From Gemmatirosa kalamazoonensis (lineage in GTDB: Bacteria; Gemmatimonadota; Gemmatimonadetes; Gemmatimonadales; Gemmatimonadaceae), in NCBI RefSeq assembly GCF_000522985.1, contig NZ_CP007128.1, positions 4,882,220 through 4,946,219 on the forward strand: a stretch of DNA of 64,000 nt, in the 5' to 3' direction. The notes below the pieces were generated by a model that was not told the origin of the DNA, made no database searches, and worked only from the letters and a program-made list of their open reading frames with translations. Numbering within the stretch: the stretch's first letter is position 1; the number at the start of each line of letters is the position of its first letter. Below are positions 23,457-30,963 of this stretch, piece after piece. A program made the translations under genes and the position numbers.

Positions 23457-24341
23457 ATGCCGCGCCTGGCCGAAGTCGCTGCCGCCTGCCTACTGGCCGC
23501 AGCCGCCCTCCCATTCCCGCTGGCCGCGCAGACCACCCCGGTCTATCCGGGCGACCCGAACTGGATCGCCGACGTGCTCCAGAACGCGAGCGCGCAGATC
23601 ACCGGCACCCAGCCGCGGTCGGGGAACGGCTCGCTGCAGCTGCACACGACGGGCGACCTGCAGGACTGGGCGTACTTCGAGAACACGGCCGGCAACCCGA
23701 ACACGGCGAGCTTCGGCCTGCTGACCGACATCTCGCAGCTCGCGTTCGACTGGTTCCGCGATCCGCTCGGCGTGGCGGGGGGCGACGTGCCGTGGCTCGC
23801 CCAGACGCCGATCCTGCGCCTCTTCGTCCGCGAGAACGACCCGGCCGGCGCGCCGCACTTCAGCCAGCTCGTCTGGGAGCGCTACTACACGAACAGCGCG
23901 CCGGCGCCGTTGAACCAGTGGCAGAGCGAGGACCTGCTCTCGCAGAATTTCTGGCGGGTGACGCTCGAGGGACCGAACGGCACGCTGCGGTCGTACACGC
24001 GCGCGGGATGCGCCGGCGGGCCGCTCGACCCGGCGTTCCCGCTGCTCACGCTGACGCCGGTCGCGTGGACGGGACCGAACGGCTGCTACGATCCGACGAA
24101 CGCGTTCGTGTGGGGGATCGGCGTCGGCGTCGGGAGCAACTGGCCGCACGAGTTCCTCGGCTTCGCCGACAACGTGCAGCTCTCGTTCACGACCGGGACG
24201 CACATCGGCGCGAACTTCGAGCTGCGGCCCTCCTCGACGGTGCCGGAGCCGGCGACGGTCGGCCTCCTGTTCGTCGGGCTGCTCGCGCTCGGCGCGGGAC
24301 GGCGCGCGGCGGCGAAGCGCAACGCCGCGTCGGTCACGTAA
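23457..24341 (+). CDS. PEP-CTERM sorting domain protein
   Basis: A 294-residue secreted protein. Residues 1-24 form a signal peptide (AACLLAAAALPFPLAAQ). The body is rich in aromatic and Asn/Gly residues, suggesting an all-beta domain (ISQLAFDWFRD, LRLFVREND, FWGIGVGVG-like strands). The C-terminus is a textbook PEP-CTERM: VPEPATVGLLFVGLLALGAG then RRAAAKR. Such proteins are anchored or released by exosortase together with exopolysaccharide. It precedes the polysaccharide operon (gap 17 bases), supporting a link with a surface matrix. Confidence 0.85.
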   Translation: MPRLAEVAAACLLAAAALPFPLAAQTTPVYPGDPNWIADVLQNASAQITGTQPRSGNGSLQLHTTGDLQDWAYFENTAGNPNTASFGLLTDISQLAFDWFRDPLGVAGGDVPWLAQTPILRLFVRENDPAGAPHFSQLVWERYYTNSAPAPLNQWQSEDLLSQNFWRVTLEGPNGTLRSYTRAGCAGGPLDPAFPLLTLTPVAWTGPNGCYDPTNAFVWGIGVGVGSNWPHEFLGFADNVQLSFTTGTHIGANFELRPSSTVPEPATVGLLFVGLLALGAGRRAAAKRNAASVT

Positions 24342-24358
24342 GCGGCACGCCCCGTCCG

Positions 24359-25510
24359 ATGCGACACCGTGTCTGCGTCGTCGTCGGAACGCGGCCCGAG
24401 GCGATCAAGCTCGCGCCGGTCATTCGCGCGCTGCACGACCGGCGACACGCGGTGGAGTGCGTGGTGCTCGCGACGTCGCAGCACCGCGAGATGTTGCGGC
24501 AGGCGCTGGATGCGTTCGGCCTGCGCGCCGACGTCGACCTGGATCTCATGGTGGACGGGCAGGATCACCGCCAGTTCACGTCGCGCGCGATGCGGGCGCT
24601 GCACGAGAGCTTCGAGTCGCTGCAGCCGGCGGCGGTGATGGTCCAGGGCGACACGTCGACCGTCGCCGCGGCGGCGCTCATCGCGCGCGCGTGCGGGATC
24701 CTGCTCGTGCACGTGGAGGCGGGGCTGCGCTCGGGCAGTCTGAGCGACCCGTATCCGGAGGAGCTGAACCGGCGCATCGCGACGTGGGCCGCGGACCTGC
24801 ACTTCGCGCCGACGGAGCGCGCGCGGTGTCAGCTGCTGGCCGAGGGCATCGATCCGGAGAGCGTGATCGTCACCGGCAACACGGTGGTCGACGCGCTCGG
24901 GAGCTTCCCGGCGGACGGACCGTTAGGCAACGCGCGACTCGACGCGCTGCCGTGGGACACGCAGCCGGTGCTGCTCGCGACGGTGCACCGCCGCGAGAAC
25001 TATGGCGCGCGCCTCGGGCAGATCTGCGCCGCGCTCCGGACGATCGTCGAGCGGCACCCGGCGGCGCACGTCGTGATGCCGGTGCACCGCAACCCGCAGG
25101 TGCGGCAGCGCGTGCACGACGCGCTCGACGGCGTGGCGCGCGTCCATCTCACCGAGCCCCTGTCGTACCCGCTGCTGCTGCGCGTGCTGCGCCGCTGCCG
25201 ACTCGTGCTGTCGGACTCCGGCGGGCTGCAGGAGGAGGTGCCGTCGTTCCACAAGCCGATCCTCATCCTGCGCGACCGCACCGAGCGCCCCGAGGTGCTC
25301 GACGCGGGATTCGGCCGCCTCGTCGGCGCATCGACGGAGACGATCGTGCGCGAGACGTCGCGCCTGCTGACCGACGCGCGCCTCTACGCGGAGATGTGCA
25401 GCGGCCGCAACCCGTTCGGCGATGGACAGGCGGCGGGACGCATCGCCGACGCACTCATCGCGCGGCTCGGCGCGCGGCGCGTCGCGATAGCGGCGTCGCG
25501 TCCGGCGTGA
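24359..25510 (+). CDS. wecB: UDP-N-acetylglucosamine 2-epimerase
   Basis: Non-hydrolysing epimerase that converts UDP-GlcNAc to UDP-ManNAc, a precursor for surface polysaccharides. The 383-residue protein has the N-terminal VVVGTRPEAIKLAPVI, the VQGDTSTVAAAALIA motif, HVEAGLRSG, PEELNRRI, VTGNTVVDAL, HRRENYG and SDSGGLQEEVPSF segments that mark this family. Length is normal (about 375). It is the first gene of an operon in which every following gene overlaps its predecessor by four bases, and provides the likely sugar donor for the GT2 synthase at 27239. Confidence 0.95.
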   Translation: MRHRVCVVVGTRPEAIKLAPVIRALHDRRHAVECVVLATSQHREMLRQALDAFGLRADVDLDLMVDGQDHRQFTSRAMRALHESFESLQPAAVMVQGDTSTVAAAALIARACGILLVHVEAGLRSGSLSDPYPEELNRRIATWAADLHFAPTERARCQLLAEGIDPESVIVTGNTVVDALGSFPADGPLGNARLDALPWDTQPVLLATVHRRENYGARLGQICAALRTIVERHPAAHVVMPVHRNPQVRQRVHDALDGVARVHLTEPLSYPLLLRVLRRCRLVLSDSGGLQEEVPSFHKPILILRDRTERPEVLDAGFGRLVGASTETIVRETSRLLTDARLYAEMCSGRNPFGDGQAAGRIADALIARLGARRVAIAASRPA

Positions 25511-26325
25511 GCATGGGCGCGCGCGCGTGGTCGACCGCCCAGGCGGTGGGCACGCTCGTGCTCGCACTCGACGCGCGCCCCGCGGCCGCGCAGGGGACGT
25601 CTGCGGCGCCGCCGGCCGCCGCGGCACAGCACGCGCTCGAGGTGGGCGCGTCGCACCAGTGGGTGTCGAACGACTACGGCGACTGGGGCAGCGTGTACGC
25701 GCGCTACCAACGCCAGACGACGCTCGACGTGTGGTACGCGGACGCGCTCGCGGAGTACGCGTTCGGCGACCGCGGGCTGTTCGGCGGGGTCGCGTACCGG
25801 CGGGAGCTGAGCGCGCGAACGTTCGCGAGCGTCGGCGCGGGCGTGGGCAGCGGCGCGTTCTTCCTGCCCCGCGCGCGCGGCGACGCATCGGGCGGCGTGC
25901 GCTGGGGTCCGAGCCGGAGGCTCGTCTCGACGTTAGGCGCGACGTACCTGCGCTACCGCGGGCCGTACCGCGACGTCGCGCTGACACTGGCGACGGCGGC
26001 GTACTTCCGCGGCGCCGTGGCGGAGGTGGGGCTGCGCGCCAACCGCTCCACGCCGGGCGACGTGAGCTCGCAGCGCGCGTTCGCGGCGGTCACGATCGCC
26101 GCGGCGCCGGGCCAGACGGTGATCGTGCGCGGCGACGCGGGTACGGAAGGCTATCTGCTGCTCGGGCCGAGCACCGCGCAGGTCGCGTTCGCGAGCCGTG
26201 GCGCGACGGTGGCGTGGCGTGCACGCGTCGCGCCTCGGTGGACGCTCATCGCCTCCACCGAGGCGTACAAGAATCCGTTCTACTCGCGCGTCGGCGTGTC
26301 GGCCGGGGTGTCGCGGTCGTGGTGA
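25507..26325 (+). CDS. YaiO-like outer-membrane beta-barrel protein
   Basis: A 272-residue protein with a signal peptide ending ARPAAAQ. The mature part consists of repeated amphipathic strands (LEVGASHQWVSNDYGDWGSVYARYQRQ, GLFGGVAYRRELSARTFASVGAGVG, TEAYKNPFYSRVGVSAGVSRSW) and ends in an aromatic residue, as outer-membrane barrels do. The GDW...Y..Y and late YKNPFYSR features match the YaiO family found with polysaccharide glycosyltransferases. I use the GTG at 25507, which overlaps the epimerase stop (GTGA) like the other junctions here; an ATG at 25513 is possible. Likely role: polymer export or anchoring at the outer membrane. Confidence 0.8.
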   Translation: MSMGARAWSTAQAVGTLVLALDARPAAAQGTSAAPPAAAAQHALEVGASHQWVSNDYGDWGSVYARYQRQTTLDVWYADALAEYAFGDRGLFGGVAYRRELSARTFASVGAGVGSGAFFLPRARGDASGGVRWGPSRRLVSTLGATYLRYRGPYRDVALTLATAAYFRGAVAEVGLRANRSTPGDVSSQRAFAAVTIAAAPGQTVIVRGDAGTEGYLLLGPSTAQVAFASRGATVAWRARVAPRWTLIASTEAYKNPFYSRVGVSAGVSRSW

Positions 26326-27242
26326 CGAGCGTCGTTCCCGAGGGGCGCCCGTCGCGGGTGCCGTCGCGCGCGCCGCTGTGGCGCCGCATCGTCAGCGCCG
26401 TGTCGCGGCGCGACGCGGTCTACGAGCTGCGGCGGCGCGGCGTGCGGGGGGGCGTCATCCGGCAGCACCGCGCCATGGCGACGCTCTCCGCGACGCCGAT
26501 GCTGCTCGTGAACATGCTCGCCATCCCACTCGCGCTCACCGTGGGGGTGCTGCTCGCGCTGCCGTGGATCACCGACCGGTGGGGCGACCTGCTGCGCGCG
26601 TTAGGCACCCCGCTCGGCTTCGGGAACGTGGTGCTCGCGCGCGCGGTGTCCATCGGCAACCTGTACTCGCTCGCCATCCCGTACGTGAACGTGCAGGCGC
26701 CGTGGCCGGGGCGCGTGGCGCTCGTCGTCGGGGCGGTGGGGTCGCTGCTCGCGCTCGCGGCGACGTTCGCATTGTCGCCGCGCCAGCTGCCGCTGCGCTA
26801 CGCGATTCGCGCGGTGGTCGCGCTGCAGCTCGTGTCGATCGCGTACTTCGCGCTCGCGCGGCCGCCGTTCGCGTACCGGCTTCCGGACTACCTCGTCGGC
26901 TTCCTCAGCACGGGCGCCGCGGTGCTCGTGCTGCTGCCGCTGCTGCTCGGGCTGACGTTCTTCCTGTTCCACATGGCGCTGTGGCGCAAGCTGCTGCTCG
27001 CGGCGCTGCTCGTGGCGCACATGGCGGTGCTGTTCCCGCTGCAGGCGCTGGTGCACGCGTACCTCGTGACGCACGCGACGCTGCTCGTGCTGCCGCCGCT
27101 GTTCCTCGTGTTCGGGCTGCTCGTGGAGACCGCGGTGTTCGTCGCGTTCTACGGCTGGGGGATGAGCTGGGCCGGTCACACGGCAGCCGAGGACGCGGTG
27201 TCGCCGCCACGGCGCCGGCGATCGGGAGCGCGGCACCCGTGA
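26322..27242 (+). CDS. Polytopic membrane protein of the polysaccharide operon
   Basis: A 306-residue protein starting at a GTG that overlaps the YaiO stop by four bases. The first 45 residues are basic and cytoplasmic; then come six to seven hydrophobic helices (for example LLVNMLAIPLALTVGVLLALPWI, VALVVGAVGSLLALAATFAL, LVLLPLLLGLTFFLFHMALW, LVLPPLFLVFGLLVETAVFVAFYGW). No motif known to me is present. Sitting between a barrel and a processive GT2 it may be a synthase subunit or polymer channel component; this is inference from position. Confidence 0.7.
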   Translation: MTSVVPEGRPSRVPSRAPLWRRIVSAVSRRDAVYELRRRGVRGGVIRQHRAMATLSATPMLLVNMLAIPLALTVGVLLALPWITDRWGDLLRALGTPLGFGNVVLARAVSIGNLYSLAIPYVNVQAPWPGRVALVVGAVGSLLALAATFALSPRQLPLRYAIRAVVALQLVSIAYFALARPPFAYRLPDYLVGFLSTGAAVLVLLPLLLGLTFFLFHMALWRKLLLAALLVAHMAVLFPLQALVHAYLVTHATLLVLPPLFLVFGLLVETAVFVAFYGWGMSWAGHTAAEDAVSPPRRRRSGARHP

Positions 27243-28555
27243 CGGTCGTCATCATCCTCCTCGTGGCCGTAGTGGCCGTGCTCGCGCTGTACACGGTGCG
27301 CCACTACGTGTTCACGCTGAACCGGCTGTTAGGCACCCACCGCCAGCCGTACGTCGACGTGACGGTGGCGCAGTGGCCGCGGGTGGCGGTGTTCGTGCCC
27401 GCGCACAACGAGGAGCACGTCATCCGCGAGTCGCTCGAGGCGCTGCTCGCGTCGGAGTATCCGGCGGACCGCCTCGAGATCATCCCGGTGAACGACCGCT
27501 CCACCGACCGCACGCGCGAGATCGTGGACGACTACGCGGCGCGCTTCCCCGACCGGGTGCGCCCGTTCCATCGCACGGAGGGGCTGGCCGGAAAGGCCGC
27601 CGCGCTGCGCGACGCGTATCCGCTGTCGGACGCCGAGGTGCACCTCGTCTTCGACGCGGACTACATCCCGGGGCCGCGCGTGATCCAGCAGCTCACGGCG
27701 CCGTTCTTCGATCCCGAGGTGGGCGCCGTGATGGGGCGCGTGGTGCCGCTCAACATCGGCCGCTCGCTCATCACGCGGCTGCTCGACCTCGAGCGGTCGG
27801 GCGGCTACCAGGTGGACCAGCAGGCGCGCATGAACCTCCGCCTCGTACCGCAGTACGGCGGCACGGTCGGCGGCGTGCGGCGCGTCGCGCTCGAGCAGGT
27901 GGGCGGGTGGACGGTGGACTCGCTGGCCGAGGACACCGACGTCACGTACCGGCTGCTGCTGCACGGCTGGGAGGTCGTCTACCAGAACCGCTCCGAGTGC
28001 TACGAGGAGGTGCCGGAGAACTGGGCGACGCGCATCCGGCAGATCCGGCGGTGGGCGACGGGGCACAACCAGGCGCTGCGCCGCTACGCGGGCCCGCTGC
28101 TGCGCCGCGGTCGGCTGCTCGACCTGCGGCAGATCGCCGACGGCTCGCTGCTGCTGGGCGTGTACGTCGTGCCGGTGCTGCTGCTCGTCGGCTGGTCGCT
28201 CGCGGTCGCGGTGTTCTTCGCCGGACGGCTCCCGGCGCACGGGCTGCTCGCGCTGCTCGCGATCTCGTCGTTCAGCACGGTGGGCAACTTCGCGGCGTTC
28301 TTCGAGGTGGCGGTCGCGGTGCGGCTCGACGGGTCGCAGAACCGCGTGCGCCTGCTGCCGTTCCTGCTGCTCGGCTTCCTGGTGAGCGCGGTCGCGGTGA
28401 TCCGCGCGTCGATGCCCGGCTGGCCCCGGTGGCCGGGACGGCGGCGCACGGTCACGTGGCACAAGACGGAGCGGCACCGCAACACGAACGGCGGGAACGG
28501 GGCCGGCACGTACGTGCTGATGTCCGCGCTGGAGTACCAGCGCTCCGAGCGATGA
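27239..28555 (+). CDS. Processive glycosyltransferase, GT2 family
   Basis: A 438-residue inner-membrane polysaccharide synthase of the NodC/BcsA/PgaC type. It has one N-terminal membrane helix (residues 3-20), then the catalytic domain with FVPAHNEEHVIRESLEALL, the DxD site Asp139-Ala-Asp141, the acceptor-site Glu231-Asp232 (SLAEDTDVTYRL) and the Q-x-x-R-W motif Gln268-Trp272 (QIRRW) that marks processive enzymes. Three or four helices follow (LLLGVYVVPVLLLVGWSLAVAVFFAG onward). It overlaps both neighbours by four bases. With the epimerase upstream, a ManNAc- or GlcNAc-type polymer is a reasonable guess. Confidence 0.92.
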   Translation: MTVVIILLVAVVAVLALYTVRHYVFTLNRLLGTHRQPYVDVTVAQWPRVAVFVPAHNEEHVIRESLEALLASEYPADRLEIIPVNDRSTDRTREIVDDYAARFPDRVRPFHRTEGLAGKAAALRDAYPLSDAEVHLVFDADYIPGPRVIQQLTAPFFDPEVGAVMGRVVPLNIGRSLITRLLDLERSGGYQVDQQARMNLRLVPQYGGTVGGVRRVALEQVGGWTVDSLAEDTDVTYRLLLHGWEVVYQNRSECYEEVPENWATRIRQIRRWATGHNQALRRYAGPLLRRGRLLDLRQIADGSLLLGVYVVPVLLLVGWSLAVAVFFAGRLPAHGLLALLAISSFSTVGNFAAFFEVAVAVRLDGSQNRVRLLPFLLLGFLVSAVAVIRASMPGWPRWPGRRRTVTWHKTERHRNTNGGNGAGTYVLMSALEYQRSER

Positions 28556-29670
28556 CGGGGCTGCTTCCCTTCCTCGTGCTCCTGCTCGGGACGTGCGTGT
28601 GGGCGCTGCTGCCGTTCGTGCCCGCGGTGCGCGAGCTGCTGCGCCCGACCGACGCCGTGCCGTTAGGCATGGTGGGGCGCGACTCGGGCGACATCACGTA
28701 CTTCGCGACCGGCTTCCGCGCGTTCCTGGAGCGGCACCCGATCCTCTCCTCGGGCAGCGACCCGGCGAACGTGACGGGCACGCTGGCCGACGGCGCGCCG
28801 TACGCGCGCGTCGCGACGCCGGGGCTGTGGACGCAGCTCCCGCGCGGCGAGCACGAGGAGATCACCGCCGTCGTCGTGCTCGACGGCCGCATGGCGGTAC
28901 CGCCCAGCCAGGTGTTCGCGGCCGAGGTCTACGCACGACAGCCGATGCTCGGCGGCGTGGGGACGACGTATCGCGCGGTGCTGTGCGACGACGTGTGCCA
29001 CCTGCTGTCGCGCAGCGTGGTGCTGCGGTGGATCCACGCGCGGCGGGCGCTGTGCGTGGGACGCGGGAGCACGCTGTACAACCGCGCGTCGTCGGACGAT
29101 CGGATCACGCTCTCGAGCGACGTGCGGTTCGACCGACTCGGCGCGCCGATCATCGAGGTGGCCGGCGACGGCTCGCGGCCGTCACCGCCGACGCCGACAC
29201 GTACGCCGTACGAGCCGCCGTCGACGATGACGCGCGTGCTCGGCGAGGGCGCGGCGGTGCCGTTCTACCGCGTCGAGGGCGACTTCGTGCTGCCGGAGGC
29301 GACCGTGCTGCGCGGCAACGTGGTGGTGCGGGGCACGGCGGTGGTGCAGCGCGGCGCGCGGCTGGAGGGGAGCCTCAAGGCGCACCGCGACGTGCGCGTC
29401 GAGGCCGGGGGCGAGGTGACGGACGCGCTCGTGAGCCGCCGCGACGTCACGGTCGAGGAGTGGGGCGTGGTCGGCGGGCCGCTCGTCGCGGAGCGCGACT
29501 GCGCGCTCGGGCGCTGGTCGCGCGTGGGCGACGTCGGATCGCCGACGACGATCGCCTGCCGCCGCCTCACGCTGTCCGCGGGGTGCCGCGTGCACGGGCG
29601 CGTGTCGACGCGCGGCGGCGGCACGACCGGCGTGCGACGGCCGGCCGCTACGGCGCCGGCGTCCCGTTAG
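28552..29670 (+). CDS. Membrane-anchored bactofilin-like (polymer-forming) protein
   Basis: A 372-residue protein with an N-terminal membrane helix (LLPFLVLLLGTCVWALLPFV). The middle region (about 40-220) is unknown. Residues about 250-350 form short repeats typical of the bactofilin beta-helix (VLRGNVVVRGTAVVQRG, ARLEGSLKAHRDVRVEAGG, EVTDALVSRRDVTVEEWG, VVGGPLVAERD). Bactofilins polymerise and position envelope and polysaccharide enzymes. It starts at ATG within the GT2 stop (ATGA). Its TAG stop lies in a GTTAGGC word that also encodes Pro-Asn of the converging beta-lactamase gene; the two genes overlap by 23 bases. Confidence 0.78.
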   Translation: MTGLLPFLVLLLGTCVWALLPFVPAVRELLRPTDAVPLGMVGRDSGDITYFATGFRAFLERHPILSSGSDPANVTGTLADGAPYARVATPGLWTQLPRGEHEEITAVVVLDGRMAVPPSQVFAAEVYARQPMLGGVGTTYRAVLCDDVCHLLSRSVVLRWIHARRALCVGRGSTLYNRASSDDRITLSSDVRFDRLGAPIIEVAGDGSRPSPPTPTRTPYEPPSTMTRVLGEGAAVPFYRVEGDFVLPEATVLRGNVVVRGTAVVQRGARLEGSLKAHRDVRVEAGGEVTDALVSRRDVTVEEWGVVGGPLVAERDCALGRWSRVGDVGSPTTIACRRLTLSAGCRVHGRVSTRGGGTTGVRRPAATAPASR

Positions 29671-30634
29671 GCGCGCGCCGCGGCCACGCGTCGGCGACCG
29701 CCTTGCCGAGCCGGGCGAGCACCGCGTTGCCCTCGGCGTCGATGGCGTAGCTCCGGTCGACGTTCTCCTTCGTGAGGCCGCAGACGACGACGCGCGACTG
29801 CAGATAGAACAGCGCGCAGTCGGCGCGCGACTGATCGACGTCGCCGGTCTTGTGCGCGACGCGCACGCCGTCGACCCACCGCACGAGCTTCGTCTCGTCC
29901 TGATTGTGGGCGAGGAAGTCGAGCATCGTGGAGTCCGCGGCGGGGCTCACCGCCTTGCCGTCGGCCAGCAGCGCGAACAGCTTCGCCATCTCGTTCGGCG
30001 TCGTGACGCCGAGGCCGTACTTGACGGAGCTGTCCATCGCCACGCTCGCCGCGCGGATGAAGGACTTGGAGTGCACCTTCGTGTGCATCAGCCCGAGCGA
30101 CTCCATCTTGTCCCACGTGCGGCGAATGACGATGCGGTCGAGCAGCAGGTTCGTCGCCGTGTTGTCGCTGATCGTCGTCATCAGCCACGCCGCGTCGCGC
30201 ACCGAGATCTCGATCCCCGGGTGCATGAACTGCAGCGTGCCGGAGCCGGGCACCTGGTCGATCTTCAGCACGGTGAGCGGGTCGTCGAGCGAGAGCATCT
30301 TCTTCTCGACGAGGTCGAACACGGTGACGAGGATCGACACCTTGATGAGGCTCGCCGTGGGGAACGTCTCGTCGCCACGGCGCTCGAGCCGCTCGCCGGT
30401 GTCGAGGTTCCACACCGTGTAGCCGAGGATCCCGCGATGCGACTCGGCGAGGGAGTCGAGCGTGCGGTGGAGGCGTGCCGTGTCGGCGTGAGTGAAGCGG
30501 CCGGGACTCGGGACTCGGGACTCGGGACTCGAAGTCTGCGCGTGCGCGCATCCCGTCGTCGCGAGCGTGAGCGCAAGCGCGCAGCCAGCGAGCAGCAACC
30601 CGAGTCCCGAGTCCCGCGTCCCGAGTCCCGTCAT
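29648..30634 (-). CDS. Class A beta-lactamase-like serine hydrolase, lipoprotein
   Basis: A 328-residue protein with the serine beta-lactamase/PBP motifs: SxxK at Ser95-Leu-Ile-Lys98, SDN in TTISDNTATNLL and KTG in AHKTGDVDQSR. It probably either hydrolyses beta-lactams or is a related peptidase in the periplasm. The N-terminus has a lipobox LLAGC (Cys18). Unusually, the signal-peptide region is flanked by the two arms of a (GGGACTC)n inverted repeat: one arm encodes MTGLGTRDSGLG, the other [10 protein letters not shown]. The ATG at 30634 overlaps the upstream gene's TGA by one base. Its end overlaps the bactofilin gene. Confidence 0.85.
   Translation of the reverse strand: MTGLGTRDSGLGLLLAGCALALTLATTGCAHAQTSSPESRVPSPGRFTHADTARLHRTLDSLAESHRGILGYTVWNLDTGERLERRGDETFPTASLIKVSILVTVFDLVEKKMLSLDDPLTVLKIDQVPGSGTLQFMHPGIEISVRDAAWLMTTISDNTATNLLLDRIVIRRTWDKMESLGLMHTKVHSKSFIRAASVAMDSSVKYGLGVTTPNEMAKLFALLADGKAVSPAADSTMLDFLAHNQDETKLVRWVDGVRVAHKTGDVDQSRADCALFYLQSRVVVCGLTKENVDRSYAIDAEGNAVLARLGKAVADAWPRRAPNGTPAP
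30502..30630. repeat. (GGGACTC)n inverted array, locus 2, inside a signal-peptide region
   Basis: About four GGGACTC units (30502-30531) face about four GAGTCCC units (30599-30630) with a 67-base loop. Both arms are translated in the beta-lactamase-like gene, before and after the hydrophobic part of its signal peptide. The mRNA should fold into a hairpin right after the start codon. Confidence 0.88.
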
Positions 30635-30861
30635 CAATCCTCGGCGTCCGCGAAGTCGTCCGACTTGCGCGCCTCGACGAGCTCGCGGTCGTTCGAGGTC
30701 GGGTCGTACATCGCGAGCAGCTTGATCGTCTCGCCCGGGTATGCGTCGAACTCCTTCCCCGTCCCCTTGTAGACCTTGATCTCGTGGCCGTCCTCGAAGC
30801 GCATGATGACGAGCGGGTAGTCGCTGTTGACGTATTGCTTCCGAACGCGCTTGGCGGGCAT
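30634..30861 (-). CDS. Hypothetical protein, 75 residues
   Basis: A small soluble protein (MPAKRVRKQYVNSDYPLVIM) with a basic N-terminus, a central beta-like stretch (VIMRFEDGHEIKVYKGTGKEFDAYPGETIKLLAMYDP) and an acidic end (SDDFADAED). Function unknown. Its stop overlaps the start of the beta-lactamase-like gene (TGATG), indicating one transcript. Confidence 0.65.
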   Translation of the reverse strand: MPAKRVRKQYVNSDYPLVIMRFEDGHEIKVYKGTGKEFDAYPGETIKLLAMYDPTSNDRELVEARKSDDFADAED

Positions 30862-30904
30862 GACTGGTCCCTAGGCTGAAGGGTTTCGGTTCGAGCGGCT
30901 GCGT

Positions 30905-30959
30905 CGCCGCGTGGCTGCGTGAGCGAGTCGGTGTCACGCGGCCACGCAGCCACGCGGCG
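30905..30959. terminator. Perfect 17-bp hairpin
   Basis: A perfect 17-bp inverted repeat (30905-30921 with 30943-30959) separated by 21 bases. It lies after the stop of the kynureninase-like gene and before the start of the 75-residue gene, both on the minus strand. It would end the permease-kynureninase transcript; there is no T-tract. Confidence 0.75.
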
Positions 30960-30963
30960 TCTT

